From: Candidatus Sphingomonas colombiensis
GTDB taxonomy: Bacteria > Pseudomonadota > Alphaproteobacteria > Sphingomonadales > Sphingomonadaceae
NCBI GenBank assembly: GCA_029202845.1
Contig: CP119315.1
Coordinates: forward strand, 2,759,001-2,823,000
Direction of reading: 5' to 3'
Length of the DNA: 64,000 bases
Below are positions 16,381 to 25,002 of this stretch, in pieces. The notes beneath the pieces are model-generated. The model ran no database searches and was not told the DNA's origin. It saw only the letters and a program-made list of their open reading frames with translations. The number at the start of each line of letters is the position of its first letter. Within the stretch, counting starts at the first letter, position 1. The position numbers and the translations under genes are program-made.

Positions 16381-18723
16381 ATGGTCGATTCTTTCGGCGC
16401 TGCGCAATTTGCGCGCAGTTTTCGTATGATGCTCGCACTTGGGACCGCGGCTGGTGGCTTGTACGCAGCGCAGGCTGTTGCGCAGACTGCGCCCACCGCT
16501 TTGCACGAGGATGAGCAGGCCAGATCGACGGGGCTTTCGGATGTCGTGGTGACAGCGCGAAAAGTTGCTGAGAACCAGCAGAACGTGCCGGTCGCCATCA
16601 CCGCATTTTCGGGTGAGACGCTGCAGAAGCAGAACGCGGTATCGTTCAAGGACGTCGCGAATTTCACGCCGGGCTTCGTGATGCGTGAATCGCCCAACAA
16701 CTCCTCGGCCGTTGCGCTCGCGCTGCGCGGGCAGTTCCAGAACGACAGCCTCGCAACCCTCGATCCGTCGGTGGGCGTCTATGTCGACGGTGTCTATTGG
16801 GCGCGGCAATATGGTCTTAACGCGGATCTGCTCGACGTGCAGTCGGTGCAGGTGCTGAAAGGTCCGCAAGGCACATTGTTCGGACGCAACACCACCGGTG
16901 GCGCGATGCTGATCCAGACCAATGATCCGAAGATGGATGAGATCAGCGGCATGGTGCAGGGCAGCTACGGCCGCTTCAACGAGCGCGTAGGGACGGGGGT
17001 GCTCAACCTTGGTCTGGGCGATAAGTTCGCGGTGCGTGGCGCGATCCAGATCAATAAGCGCGATGGCTATCTCACCGATCGAGCGTCGGGGCAGACATAT
17101 GGCAATCGCGATAACCTGACCGGGCGCGTGAAGGCGAAATTCGAGCCAACCAACGGCATCAGCCTGGTCGTTTCGGGCGAATGGTTCCGGTTCGATCAGG
17201 ATACCGCTCGTTTTATCACCTATGCCGCGCCCAGCGCGCAGGGGCGTTTCCCCGGACTGGCCAACGAGATCCAGGCCAATCTAACGAATGTGGATACGAT
17301 GATCGTCTCGGCGGCGCCGTACCGCAGTGACCCTGTGCCGTATCAGTCGGTGCGCACATATACGTATAACGCGACATTGGCGGTCGATACGCCGTTCGGA
17401 CAGGCAAAGCTTATCGGCGGTTATCGCCGCGTCAGAGGGATGAATGCGCTCGACCTCGACGGGTCAAGCGCCCCGATCGCGCTTACCACACTCGACCAGA
17501 ATCTCCGGCAATGGTCGGTCGAAGGGCAGTTGACCGGCACGCTGTTCAACGACGCGCTCGATTTCGCCAGCGGAGTCACCTTCCTGCATGAGGATGGCTA
17601 CGATCGTTCCTATTCGTACAGCGATACCCAGTCGATTCCGGCGCCGAGGATCGCGACCCGCTTTGTCGGGCTCGTCGATTCCGACGCGGTCGGTTTCTAC
17701 ACACAGGCGACCTGGCACGTTACCCCACGGCTCGGAATCACCGGCGGCATACGTTATTCCATCGACGACAAGCGTGTGGATACGCGCAGCGCGGCTGTAC
17801 TGGTCGCCAATCTCGCGCCGATCGCGTGCATAACCGCGGGGACGACCCCCGCCATCGACTGCAACAAACATCGCGCCGACACTTTCAGCAACGTGTCATA
17901 CACGGTCGGTGTGGACTACAAATTGACTGACGACGTGCTGCTTTATGCCAAGCAAAGCCGCGGCTTCCGAGCAGGCGGCGAGCAGCTTCGCGCGGCGGGC
18001 ATCGTATCGCTTCCGTTCAAGCCAGAGATCGTCAACGAGCAGGAAATTGGCCTGAAGAGCGAGTTCTTCGATCGTCGCGTAAGGCTTAACCTCTCCGCTT
18101 ATCATAACACGCTCAACAATGCGCAGCGTTCGGTGATCACCAGCATCGGTGGCGTCGTTCAGACGATCGTTGAGAACGCTAACGCCCGGAATTATGGCGG
18201 CGAAGCGGAGTTGAATGCGGAGATCGCCCGAGGATTGGTGTTGTCAGGAACCTATTCCTACAATGATCCGAAATATACGAAATATATCGGTGTCGCGGGC
18301 GCGACGACCGGGGTCGACAAGGCTGCATTGGGGGTTCGCTTCGACGGTCTCGCCAAGCAGCAGTTCACGCTCGGTGCGGATTATCACACCAAGCTGGCAG
18401 GCAATTCGCTTGGCCTGAACGTCAACTACAATTGGATCGGGGCTTATGCCACTGCGCCGGATTCGGTCGGTACGCTTGCCTATGCGGGATATACCCCTGC
18501 CGAAGCCGCGAAAGTCGTTGCGGCGACGACCAAGCCGGCGGCCGGCTTCCTCAACGCGCGCGCAACGATCGGATTTGCCGACGACCGGTTTGAACTGGCG
18601 GTGTGGGGGCGCAACATCTTCGACAAGCGCGTCATTACGCACGCCTTGTTTGTCCAGGAATATGTCTCGGCGCTTCGCAATGATCCGGCGACCTATGGCG
18701 TGACGGGCACCGTTCGCTTCTGA
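16381..18723 (+). CDS. TonB-dependent outer-membrane receptor
   Basis: This 780-aa protein starts at ATG 16381 after GGGGAGGG. A signal peptide (cut near AQAVAQT) is followed by a TonB-box-like stretch (SDVVVTARK), a plug domain with LRG, VYVDGVYWAR and VQVLKGPQGTLFGRNTTGGAM, and a 22-strand barrel ending in Phe (TGTVRF). It imports a substrate across the outer membrane with TonB energy. Its place under the shared operator suggests it brings in the pathway substrate, as sphingomonad receptors of this type often do for hydrophobic molecules. Confidence 0.92.
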   Translation: MVDSFGAAQFARSFRMMLALGTAAGGLYAAQAVAQTAPTALHEDEQARSTGLSDVVVTARKVAENQQNVPVAITAFSGETLQKQNAVSFKDVANFTPGFVMRESPNNSSAVALALRGQFQNDSLATLDPSVGVYVDGVYWARQYGLNADLLDVQSVQVLKGPQGTLFGRNTTGGAMLIQTNDPKMDEISGMVQGSYGRFNERVGTGVLNLGLGDKFAVRGAIQINKRDGYLTDRASGQTYGNRDNLTGRVKAKFEPTNGISLVVSGEWFRFDQDTARFITYAAPSAQGRFPGLANEIQANLTNVDTMIVSAAPYRSDPVPYQSVRTYTYNATLAVDTPFGQAKLIGGYRRVRGMNALDLDGSSAPIALTTLDQNLRQWSVEGQLTGTLFNDALDFASGVTFLHEDGYDRSYSYSDTQSIPAPRIATRFVGLVDSDAVGFYTQATWHVTPRLGITGGIRYSIDDKRVDTRSAAVLVANLAPIACITAGTTPAIDCNKHRADTFSNVSYTVGVDYKLTDDVLLYAKQSRGFRAGGEQLRAAGIVSLPFKPEIVNEQEIGLKSEFFDRRVRLNLSAYHNTLNNAQRSVITSIGGVVQTIVENANARNYGGEAELNAEIARGLVLSGTYSYNDPKYTKYIGVAGATTGVDKAALGVRFDGLAKQQFTLGADYHTKLAGNSLGLNVNYNWIGAYATAPDSVGTLAYAGYTPAEAAKVVAATTKPAAGFLNARATIGFADDRFELAVWGRNIFDKRVITHALFVQEYVSALRNDPATYGVTGTVRF

Positions 18724-18732
18724 TCCTCTGGG

Positions 18733-18778
18733 CGACGATTCCGGTGGGCCGTGAAAGACACGGCCACCGGAATCGTCG
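18733..18778 (+). terminator. long hairpin after the TonB receptor
   Basis: CGACGATTCCGGTGGGCCGTG pairs almost perfectly with CACGGCCACCGGAATCGTCG (about 20 bp, one bulged G) around the loop AAAGA, starting 9 bp after the stop. No T-tract follows, but the stem is very stable. Confidence 0.6.
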
Positions 18779-18852
18779 AGGGTCGGTTGGTGATTGTTGA
18801 CGGGAGTGATAGTGCCTGAAGCTATCTTCGGCCACGGAATCGATCCATCAAG

Positions 18853-19635
18853 ATGGGCAATAGCGACACCATTTCCTATTCCAACCGCATCCGCGTCCCC
18901 AAGACCTCCGAGCTCGTCGCTGATCAGATACGGGGGCAGATCGTGCGCGGCGAATTGCGGGAGGGCGATTATCTTCCCCCCGAAGGACAATTATTGACGA
19001 CGCTCGGCATCTCGCGACCGACGTTGCGCGAAGCGTTTCGCATCCTGGAGGCCGAAGCACTGATCAGCGTCGTCCGCGGATCGCGCACCGGGGCGAAGGT
19101 TCATAAGCCATCGGTCGATCTGGTCTCGCGCTATGCGGGTTATGTCCTGCAATCGAAGGGGACCAGCATCGCCGATCTGTACGATGCCCGGCTGGCGATC
19201 GAGCCGCATGTCGTCCGCCGCCTCGCGCTGGCCCGCGATCCTGAGGCGATCGCCCGGCTGCGGGAGGAAGTGGCGCGGCTGGAGAAGATGCTGGGCGAGG
19301 AGAAGTTCGTCGACTTCATCGCCGGTGTTTCAGAGTTTCACCGTGTCCTGATCGAACTCAGCGGCAACAACACGATCATTTTCATCAATCAGCTTCTGCA
19401 CCAGCTGATTGCCGCGCATCAGGCGGACTATATCCAGCGCCATCCACGCCCGGCTACCGAACATCGCAAGTCGATGACGATTGGTCCGCGCTCCTACATC
19501 AAGCTGATCGATCTCATCGAAGCGGGCGCGGTGGAAGAAGCGATCGACCATTGGCGCCTGCACCTGCGCAACGCAAACGCGACCTGGGCCGCGCGCGGAG
19601 AGGCTGAACGCGTCGTCGATTCTCTGAGAAGCTGA
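18853..19635 (+). CDS. GntR/FCD-family regulator, copy 1
   Basis: This 260-aa regulator has a GntR winged HTH (RIRVPKTSELVADQIRGQIV through GISRPTLREAFRILEAEALISVVRGSRTGAKV) and an all-helical FCD effector domain with the metal-type histidine in FHRVL and a C-terminal HWRLHLRNAN. It is strongly similar to the copy at 34759 (the HTH segment LGISRPTLREAFRILEAE is identical). It stands alone, 96 bp before an operon that carries the shared operator, and is a candidate for binding it. Confidence 0.88.
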   Translation: MGNSDTISYSNRIRVPKTSELVADQIRGQIVRGELREGDYLPPEGQLLTTLGISRPTLREAFRILEAEALISVVRGSRTGAKVHKPSVDLVSRYAGYVLQSKGTSIADLYDARLAIEPHVVRRLALARDPEAIARLREEVARLEKMLGEEKFVDFIAGVSEFHRVLIELSGNNTIIFINQLLHQLIAAHQADYIQRHPRPATEHRKSMTIGPRSYIKLIDLIEAGAVEEAIDHWRLHLRNANATWAARGEAERVVDSLRS

Positions 19636-19686
19636 TGACGCGCTGATCGCGGCGTTCGCTGCGATCCTCAAAATACTGCTTCACTA

Positions 19687-19698
19687 GTATAACTAGGT
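19687..19698. promoter_or_regulatory. shared operator motif GTATAACTAGGT
   Basis: It lies 33 bp before the start of the alpha/beta hydrolase at 19731. Its reverse complement ACCTAGTTATAC is identical to the copy at 6685-6696. TATAAC may serve as the -10 box. Confidence 0.6.
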
Positions 19699-19730
19699 GA
19701 TCTATCCTCGGTTCAACGAGAGGATGGACC

Positions 19731-20801
19731 ATGGGAGGCGGTGTTAGCGGTATGATTCGTCACGATTTCAAGATCGACGTTACCGAGGTGGCGGCGCTCG
19801 GCGAACCGGCGCACATCGCGCTGACGGCCGTGCTGCCCGAGGCTCCGCCCGAGCGCCCGATCATCTGCTTCGCCAAGCCCGGCGGGGGCTATTCCCGTGG
19901 CTATTACACCTGTGATCTTCCTGGGCCGACGAGCGGCGCGCAGGCCGACTGGCACGCCGCGCGTGGCTGGATATTTGTCGCGATCGATCATTTGGGCGTC
20001 GGCGACAGCAGCCTGCATGCGCCGGAAAAATTGACCTTCACGGTTGTCGCTGCCGCGAATGCGGCGGCGGAAGCAATCGTGCGTGATCGTCTTGCCAAAG
20101 GAACGCTTGTCCCGGGCTATCCGCCGGTCGTCGATCCGGTCGTGATCGGCATCGGGCAGTCGATGGGCGGGTGCCTCACCATCGTCCAGCAGGGGCGGCA
20201 TGGAAGCTATCACGGAATCGCCAGCCTCGGGTATAGCGCGATCCATACCCATCCGCCGGTTCGACCTGGCGAGCCGCCGATCATCGCGCCCTGGTTCGCG
20301 CGAGACACGTTGACAAACGCGCGGCCGCTCAATCTGGCGGCATTGGCACAAAATGTTTCGGGACGCGCTGCCGGCGATGCGATGGCGTGGGGATTTCACT
20401 ATGACGATGTATCACCCGAAGTGATTGAGGGTGATCTCGCGCATTTCAACCGCAATATCCACGATCCCGTCACCCAGTCCGGGGTAGCGTGCAATCCCTG
20501 GAATTCGCTGACCACCCCCGGTGCGGTCGCTCAAACATGCCTTACGCCCGGCATCGTCGCGGTTGAGGCGGCCGTCGTCGGCGTGCCGGTGCTCGTGGCG
20601 ATGGGAGAGCGGGATGTTTGCGCCGATCCGGCGGGCGAGCCACGTGCTTATCGCTCGGCCCCGTCGGTGGATCTCTTCGTTTGCCCGCATATGGGGCACA
20701 TGCACAATTTCGCGGGCACGCGCGCATTGCTGTGGCAGCGTATCGCGCACTTTGGCGATTGGGTCGCGACCTGGAAGGATCATCATGCAGATGAAGAGTA
20801 A
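19731..20801 (+). CDS. alpha/beta hydrolase
   Basis: This 356-aa hydrolase has a nucleophile elbow GIGQSMGG with Ser144, a likely acid Asp295 in MGERDVC, and His323 or His325 in HMGHMHNF. A long insertion between the elbow and the acid forms the cap. No signal peptide is seen, so it is likely cytoplasmic. It is first in an operon with a DUF2889 protein and an MFS carrier, and its promoter carries the shared operator. An esterase, lactonase or thioesterase function is possible; the substrate cannot be read from the sequence. Confidence 0.82.
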   Translation: MGGGVSGMIRHDFKIDVTEVAALGEPAHIALTAVLPEAPPERPIICFAKPGGGYSRGYYTCDLPGPTSGAQADWHAARGWIFVAIDHLGVGDSSLHAPEKLTFTVVAAANAAAEAIVRDRLAKGTLVPGYPPVVDPVVIGIGQSMGGCLTIVQQGRHGSYHGIASLGYSAIHTHPPVRPGEPPIIAPWFARDTLTNARPLNLAALAQNVSGRAAGDAMAWGFHYDDVSPEVIEGDLAHFNRNIHDPVTQSGVACNPWNSLTTPGAVAQTCLTPGIVAVEAAVVGVPVLVAMGERDVCADPAGEPRAYRSAPSVDLFVCPHMGHMHNFAGTRALLWQRIAHFGDWVATWKDHHADEE

Positions 20802-20803
20802 CC

Positions 20804-21847
20804 GTGCGCGAATATGGCGCGGCTGAAAACTTGTCCCATCCCGTGCAGGTTTTAGCCGAGGCGGCGCCCAGGCGTCCGTCGGGCCCATCGCCCGAACGGC
20901 GGCCATCGTCGATCCGCCGCACCACAACGATCGACACCGTCTGGCCGGAAGGATTCGGCCAGCCGATGCGGATGGTGGCGCGGGGTCGCGATCTGGCGAC
21001 GGGTGCCGCTCACGAAGCCCGCGTGCTCGATGCGGCGGAAATCGTGATCACCGCGAGCATCCGGCGTGAGATTCTCGCGATCACCAGTACGCCGGCGATC
21101 GCGGGACTCGATCAATTGCTCGGCGTGCGAGCGGGAGGCGCCAGCCGGACGACGCTCAACCAGGCGCTGGGCGAGCTGCGCGGTTCCATCGCCTTTCAGT
21201 TGCTCGACGACTTCGCCGGCGCAAGTCTCGTCGCCGGCTGGGTGTGGTCACGCTGGGTCACCGATTGGGGCGCCGAGCTTCAACGGAGTGGGGCGAAGGC
21301 CAATTCCGGGCGTGGCGGGCAGATGGTCGGTGTATGCACCGGCTTCGCACCGGGATCGAGCGCGCTTGGCGTGGACGGCGGTGCCAACCATGCGACGCAA
21401 AGCGCGTGCGAGGTCGGCGCGCTCGAAAACCCGGCTGACCCCAATGGCTGGCATTTGATGACGCTTCAGGGTGGTGCGCCCGGCATGCGCCGTGCCCGCC
21501 GGCTCGATCTATGGCGCGATGGAGAGACACTCCACGCCGATCTCGGCTTTCAGGACAGCGGCGCGGCGCCCGGCGGCGGCCGCGTCGCGGTTCACGAATA
21601 TCGTGTGTGCGCGGTGATCGACGCGGCCGCGATGACGCTGGTGTCGATCGATGCCGATCCACGCATCCTGCCTTATCGCGAATGCCCTGGCGCGGTCGCC
21701 AATGTTGCGCGGATGATCGGGCATCATGTCGCGGACTTTCGTGCCGATGTGTTGTCCACGCTCGCCGGAACCCTTGGCTGCACACACCTGAACGATGTGC
21801 TTCGTTCGCTTGCCGACGTTCCGGCGCTCGCCCACCAACTGGAGTGA
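20804..21847 (+). CDS. DUF2889-family protein
   Basis: This 347-aa protein starts at GTG 20804, 2 bp after the hydrolase stop. The C-terminal two thirds match what I recall of DUF2889: RRTTTIDTVWPEG near the start, an acid-derivatisation-like middle with VHEYRVCAVIDA, and the terminal GTLGCTHLNDVLRSLADVPALA signature. The Cys-Thr-His-Leu-Asn motif could bind a metal or be catalytic. The family has no firm function that I know of, but it recurs in catabolic clusters of actinobacteria and sphingomonads. The first ~35 residues look unstructured. Confidence 0.75.
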   Translation: MREYGAAENLSHPVQVLAEAAPRRPSGPSPERRPSSIRRTTTIDTVWPEGFGQPMRMVARGRDLATGAAHEARVLDAAEIVITASIRREILAITSTPAIAGLDQLLGVRAGGASRTTLNQALGELRGSIAFQLLDDFAGASLVAGWVWSRWVTDWGAELQRSGAKANSGRGGQMVGVCTGFAPGSSALGVDGGANHATQSACEVGALENPADPNGWHLMTLQGGAPGMRRARRLDLWRDGETLHADLGFQDSGAAPGGGRVAVHEYRVCAVIDAAAMTLVSIDADPRILPYRECPGAVANVARMIGHHVADFRADVLSTLAGTLGCTHLNDVLRSLADVPALAHQLE

Positions 21848-21851
21848 CAAG

Positions 21852-23108
21852 ATGGATGTGACCTTTGCCCGTCGGTGGGGAACGCTGGCGCTTGTTCTGG
21901 TTGTGGCGGCGCTCAGTTATGTCGACCGGCAAGTGTTCACCCTGTTCATGGATGCGATCAAGCGCGATCTGTCGCTGTCCGACCGGGCGCTGGGTCTGCT
22001 CACCGGCCTGACTTTCGCTTTATTCTACGCGCTCGCGGCATTTCCGATTGCGCGTTACGCCGATCATGGCGATCGCCCGCGCGTCATCGCGTTCTGCGTC
22101 GTCGTGTGGAGCCTCGCCACCGCCGCGTGCGGGCTTGCGACGAACTTCTGGCAGATGGCGCTCGCCCGGATCGGGCTGGCGGCGGGGGAGGCGGGAGCGG
22201 GCCCCGCCGGCCAGTCGCTCGTCACCGATGTTTTCCCGCCCGCGCGGCGCGTCATGGTGCTGTCGGCAATCCTTGCCGCAAGTTCGCTGGGGTTGTCGGG
22301 CGGCCTCATGCTCGGCGGCTGGTTGTCGACGATGTTTGGCTGGCGGGAGGTGTTTTTCATCGTCGGATTGCCGGGGATCGCAATCGGGGCCGCCGTCTGG
22401 CTTTTCGCGGCGGAGCCTAGGCGGGCCGGCGGCGGTGAGGGCGCTACGCCGCTCGGTTCGCTGGCCGTGTTCCGCGTGATGGCCGCGGCGCCATCGCTGC
22501 GCTGGATCGGCGTGAGTGTGGCGGCGGTGCCGATGACGGGAATGGGTTATCTGCTGTGGTCGCCGGCATTTTTTCAGCGCGTCCACGGGCTTTCGATCGC
22601 GGAGACGGGGTTCTGGCTTGGGGGCGTCACGCTTGTCGGACTGGTCAGCGGCAACCTCGTCGCCGGTTGGCTCGGCGATCGGTTCGGAAAGGACAATCCG
22701 CGCTTCAACGGCCGCCTTGCAGGCGCCAGCTTGTTGTTGTCGTTTCCGTTCGCGTTGCTCTTCGCGCTGGCGGATGATCGTTACGTTGCGCTGGCGAGCT
22801 TCCTGGTCATGAAGTTCCTGATGACACTCTATCTCGGCCCGACGATCGCACTCGCCTTCGCGCAGATGCCGACGTCGATGCGCGCGATGACGGCGGCCAC
22901 GATCAATATGTTCATTGGCATCGCCGGCACCGGGTTAGGTGGCTTTCTGGTCGGGGCGCTCAGTGATCTGTTCGCGGGCTATGGCGCGGCGTCGCTGCGT
23001 TATTCGCTGGCGGTGATTTCCGTCGGCTTGCTGGTTGGCGGATTGGCCGGTTGGCGGGCGGGCGCAACGGCCCGCCCATTGGCCGCTCAGGCAGCGTCGG
23101 CCGGCTGA
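21852..23108 (+). CDS. MFS transporter, Spinster-like
   Basis: This 418-aa, 12-helix carrier starts at ATG 21852 behind GGAG. It shows the SYVDRQVFTLFMDAIKRDL helix-1 signature common in sphingomonad carriers of this subfamily, the GEAGAGPAGQSLVTDVFP helix-4 motif, and the loop GDRFGKDN. It lies in the inner membrane and follows the hydrolase and DUF2889 genes with short gaps, so it probably moves the substrate or product of that operon. Its last 22 bp overlap the convergent amidohydrolase gene. Confidence 0.88.
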   Translation: MDVTFARRWGTLALVLVVAALSYVDRQVFTLFMDAIKRDLSLSDRALGLLTGLTFALFYALAAFPIARYADHGDRPRVIAFCVVVWSLATAACGLATNFWQMALARIGLAAGEAGAGPAGQSLVTDVFPPARRVMVLSAILAASSLGLSGGLMLGGWLSTMFGWREVFFIVGLPGIAIGAAVWLFAAEPRRAGGGEGATPLGSLAVFRVMAAAPSLRWIGVSVAAVPMTGMGYLLWSPAFFQRVHGLSIAETGFWLGGVTLVGLVSGNLVAGWLGDRFGKDNPRFNGRLAGASLLLSFPFALLFALADDRYVALASFLVMKFLMTLYLGPTIALAFAQMPTSMRAMTAATINMFIGIAGTGLGGFLVGALSDLFAGYGAASLRYSLAVISVGLLVGGLAGWRAGATARPLAAQAASAG

Positions 23109-24220
23109 CGCGCCCATACCGGATCGGTTTGAACCTTGGGCTCAATGCCAAACAGTCGGGCGGCATTGAGGCCGAGAATATTCTCCTGTTGCTCGCGCGA
23201 GACATCCAGTCCGTCGAACAATTCGATGGTGATCGGGCGGCTGATCGGGAACGTGCCCTCGTTGTGGGGGTAATCCGATCCCCACATCACGTTCTTGCCG
23301 CCTTTGAGCGTTGAGGTGAGGATGCAGCCGCGATCGTGCTGGAAGCTGGCCCAGACCTGATCGTCGATGATCTCGCTCGGCAGGCGCGAGAGTTTCGGGA
23401 AGACGAAATTGGCATGCGCCTCGCGTACTTCGTCGAGCCGTTCGGCAAGGGCGATGAGCCAGCTTGCACCGGATTCGATGAAGGCGACGCGGGCGGCCGG
23501 ATTGCGATCGAGCACGCCGCCGGCGACCAGATACATCGCTGATTCGATCGCATCGTTCATCTGGAGCGTGTAGTTGACGATCGCCGCGCCGGGGCCGCGT
23601 TCCTGCACCACCGTTTCCAGGCCGGTGCCGGTGTGCATCACGAATACGATGCCAAGCTCGCCCGCCAGCTTGAACACCGGATCCCATGCTTCGTCATTAT
23701 ACTTGGGTAATCCCGGCTGCATCGCCGCCGGCAGCATCGCGGCGCTGACGCCGAGCGAGTGGAGATATTTCAACTCCGCGAGCGTGTTCGAAAGGTCGCG
23801 TACCGGGAGCATGCCGCAACGGACGAAACGGTCTTTGTGACCGCCCAGAAAGCCGTTGTTCCAGTCGTTATAGATGCGCGCCGATGCCGCTTCGGCTTCC
23901 GGATCGTCCAGGCAATAGAGCCACAAGCCGAGGCTCGGGAACATGATCTCGGCATCGATGCCCTCGATCTCCATATCCTCGAACCGGCCCGGCAGTTCGC
24001 GGGCGCCCTTGCGCTCGGCGTCGCCCAGTTCCTTCTCGCGATGTTTGCCGACGCGGAGGCGATAGATCACCTTTTCCTCGGTGCCGGTGAGCAGGAACTC
24101 ACCCTCGCGGCGCGAATGGATCGCATGCTTCTTCAAACTCGCGGGGAGACCATCGAGGAAGATGGTCGGCGGCTCCATGATGTGGCTGTCGGCACTGAAG
24201 ATGTAAGGCTTCATCAACAT
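23087..24220 (-). CDS. amidohydrolase-2 family (ACMSD-like) metal hydrolase/decarboxylase
   Basis: This 377-aa TIM-barrel protein starts MLMKPYIFSADSHIMEPP, where Asp-Ser-His replaces the usual HxH first-strand motif, as is common in this branch. It also has VFVMHTGTG (metal His), FIESGASW and the C-terminal WGSDYPHNEG (catalytic Asp). GAGGAGA precedes ATG 24220. Relatives act on uncharged or aromatic acids as decarboxylases or hydrolases. It is divergent from the GntR gene at 24328, and paired half-sites lie between them, so it is the likely target of that regulator. Confidence 0.85.
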   Translation of the reverse strand: MLMKPYIFSADSHIMEPPTIFLDGLPASLKKHAIHSRREGEFLLTGTEEKVIYRLRVGKHREKELGDAERKGARELPGRFEDMEIEGIDAEIMFPSLGLWLYCLDDPEAEAASARIYNDWNNGFLGGHKDRFVRCGMLPVRDLSNTLAELKYLHSLGVSAAMLPAAMQPGLPKYNDEAWDPVFKLAGELGIVFVMHTGTGLETVVQERGPGAAIVNYTLQMNDAIESAMYLVAGGVLDRNPAARVAFIESGASWLIALAERLDEVREAHANFVFPKLSRLPSEIIDDQVWASFQHDRGCILTSTLKGGKNVMWGSDYPHNEGTFPISRPITIELFDGLDVSREQQENILGLNAARLFGIEPKVQTDPVWARQPADAA

Positions 24221-24234
24221 CGCGATTCTCCTCT

Positions 24235-24250
24235 ACCTGGTTAAACAGGT
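24235..24250. promoter_or_regulatory. operator for the GntR at 24328, site 1
   Basis: ACCTGGTTAAACAGGT is a near-perfect palindrome (arms ACCTG/CAGGT) just upstream of the amidohydrolase start. TTAAACAGGTATC (24241-24253) recurs with two changes as CTAAATAGGTATC at 24305-24317. Confidence 0.6.
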
Positions 24251-24304
24251 ATCTGATTTAGGGGGTTTGTGCAAGATGGGGCGCCGATATCCTTGACAAT
24301 TTCG

Positions 24305-24317
24305 CTAAATAGGTATC
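24305..24317. promoter_or_regulatory. operator for the GntR at 24328, site 2
   Basis: CTAAATAGGTATC repeats 11 of 13 bases of site 1, with starts 64 bp apart, and ends 10 bp before the GntR start. Two sites in one divergent region suggest that both genes are controlled. Confidence 0.55.
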
Positions 24318-24327
24318 GTTTCGTGGC

Positions 24328-25002
24328 ATGACGCTCGTAACGGATACCGCCAACGCGCTTGCTGAACTGAGCTTGGGATCGGCGCCGGGGGAACATCTCG
24401 GCGCGGAAGACGAATTGATCGAACGGCTCGGCGTCAGCCGGCCTACGCTGCGGCAGGCGGCCAAGATCGTCGAGTCCGATCGGCTGTTGCAAATTCGGCG
24501 CGGGATACGCGGCGGCTTCTACGCTGCTCGCCCGGACGCGACCGATGTGATCCGCGCGCCTGCGCGCTATCTCCGTCTCAACGGTGCGACGATCGCCGAT
24601 GTCCACGCGGTCACGCGGTTGATCGCCGAAGAGGTCGCGGTGCTGGCGGCGCGTTCGACCGATCCCGTGCCCCGTGACGAGTTGGCTGCTTTCCGTGATC
24701 GGATAGACGCCGCCGATACGGTGGCGGCGATGATCCGTTCCGAAACCGATCTCGCGCGGCTGCTTGCGCGGATGAGCGGCAATCCTGCCGCGGAGCTGTT
24801 CATCGAAATCGGTTACACCTTCGGGCGCGAAGAACATCACCTCCGCTTTTATCAGGGCGCGGAGGATCGCGCCCGCGCGCGCGGGTTGCAGCGCGATTTG
24901 GTCGACGCGGTGCTCTCGGGAGACGCCGAGATTGCACGGTTGATGATCCGCCGTCGCGCTGATTTGATCACGGGCTGGCTGGCGCGAGAGGGAGCGCGTT
25001 GA
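24328..25002 (+). CDS. GntR/FCD-family regulator, divergent type
   Basis: This 224-aa regulator has a shorter HTH region (LGAEDELIERLGVSRPTLRQAAKIVESDRLLQIRRGIRGGFYAARP) and an FCD-like helical domain. It is clearly distinct from the two near-identical GntR proteins at 18853 and 34759. It overlaps the following fusion gene by TTGA and diverges from the amidohydrolase. It probably controls both through the two half-sites at 24235-24317. Confidence 0.85.
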   Translation: MTLVTDTANALAELSLGSAPGEHLGAEDELIERLGVSRPTLRQAAKIVESDRLLQIRRGIRGGFYAARPDATDVIRAPARYLRLNGATIADVHAVTRLIAEEVAVLAARSTDPVPRDELAAFRDRIDAADTVAAMIRSETDLARLLARMSGNPAAELFIEIGYTFGREEHHLRFYQGAEDRARARGLQRDLVDAVLSGDAEIARLMIRRRADLITGWLAREGAR

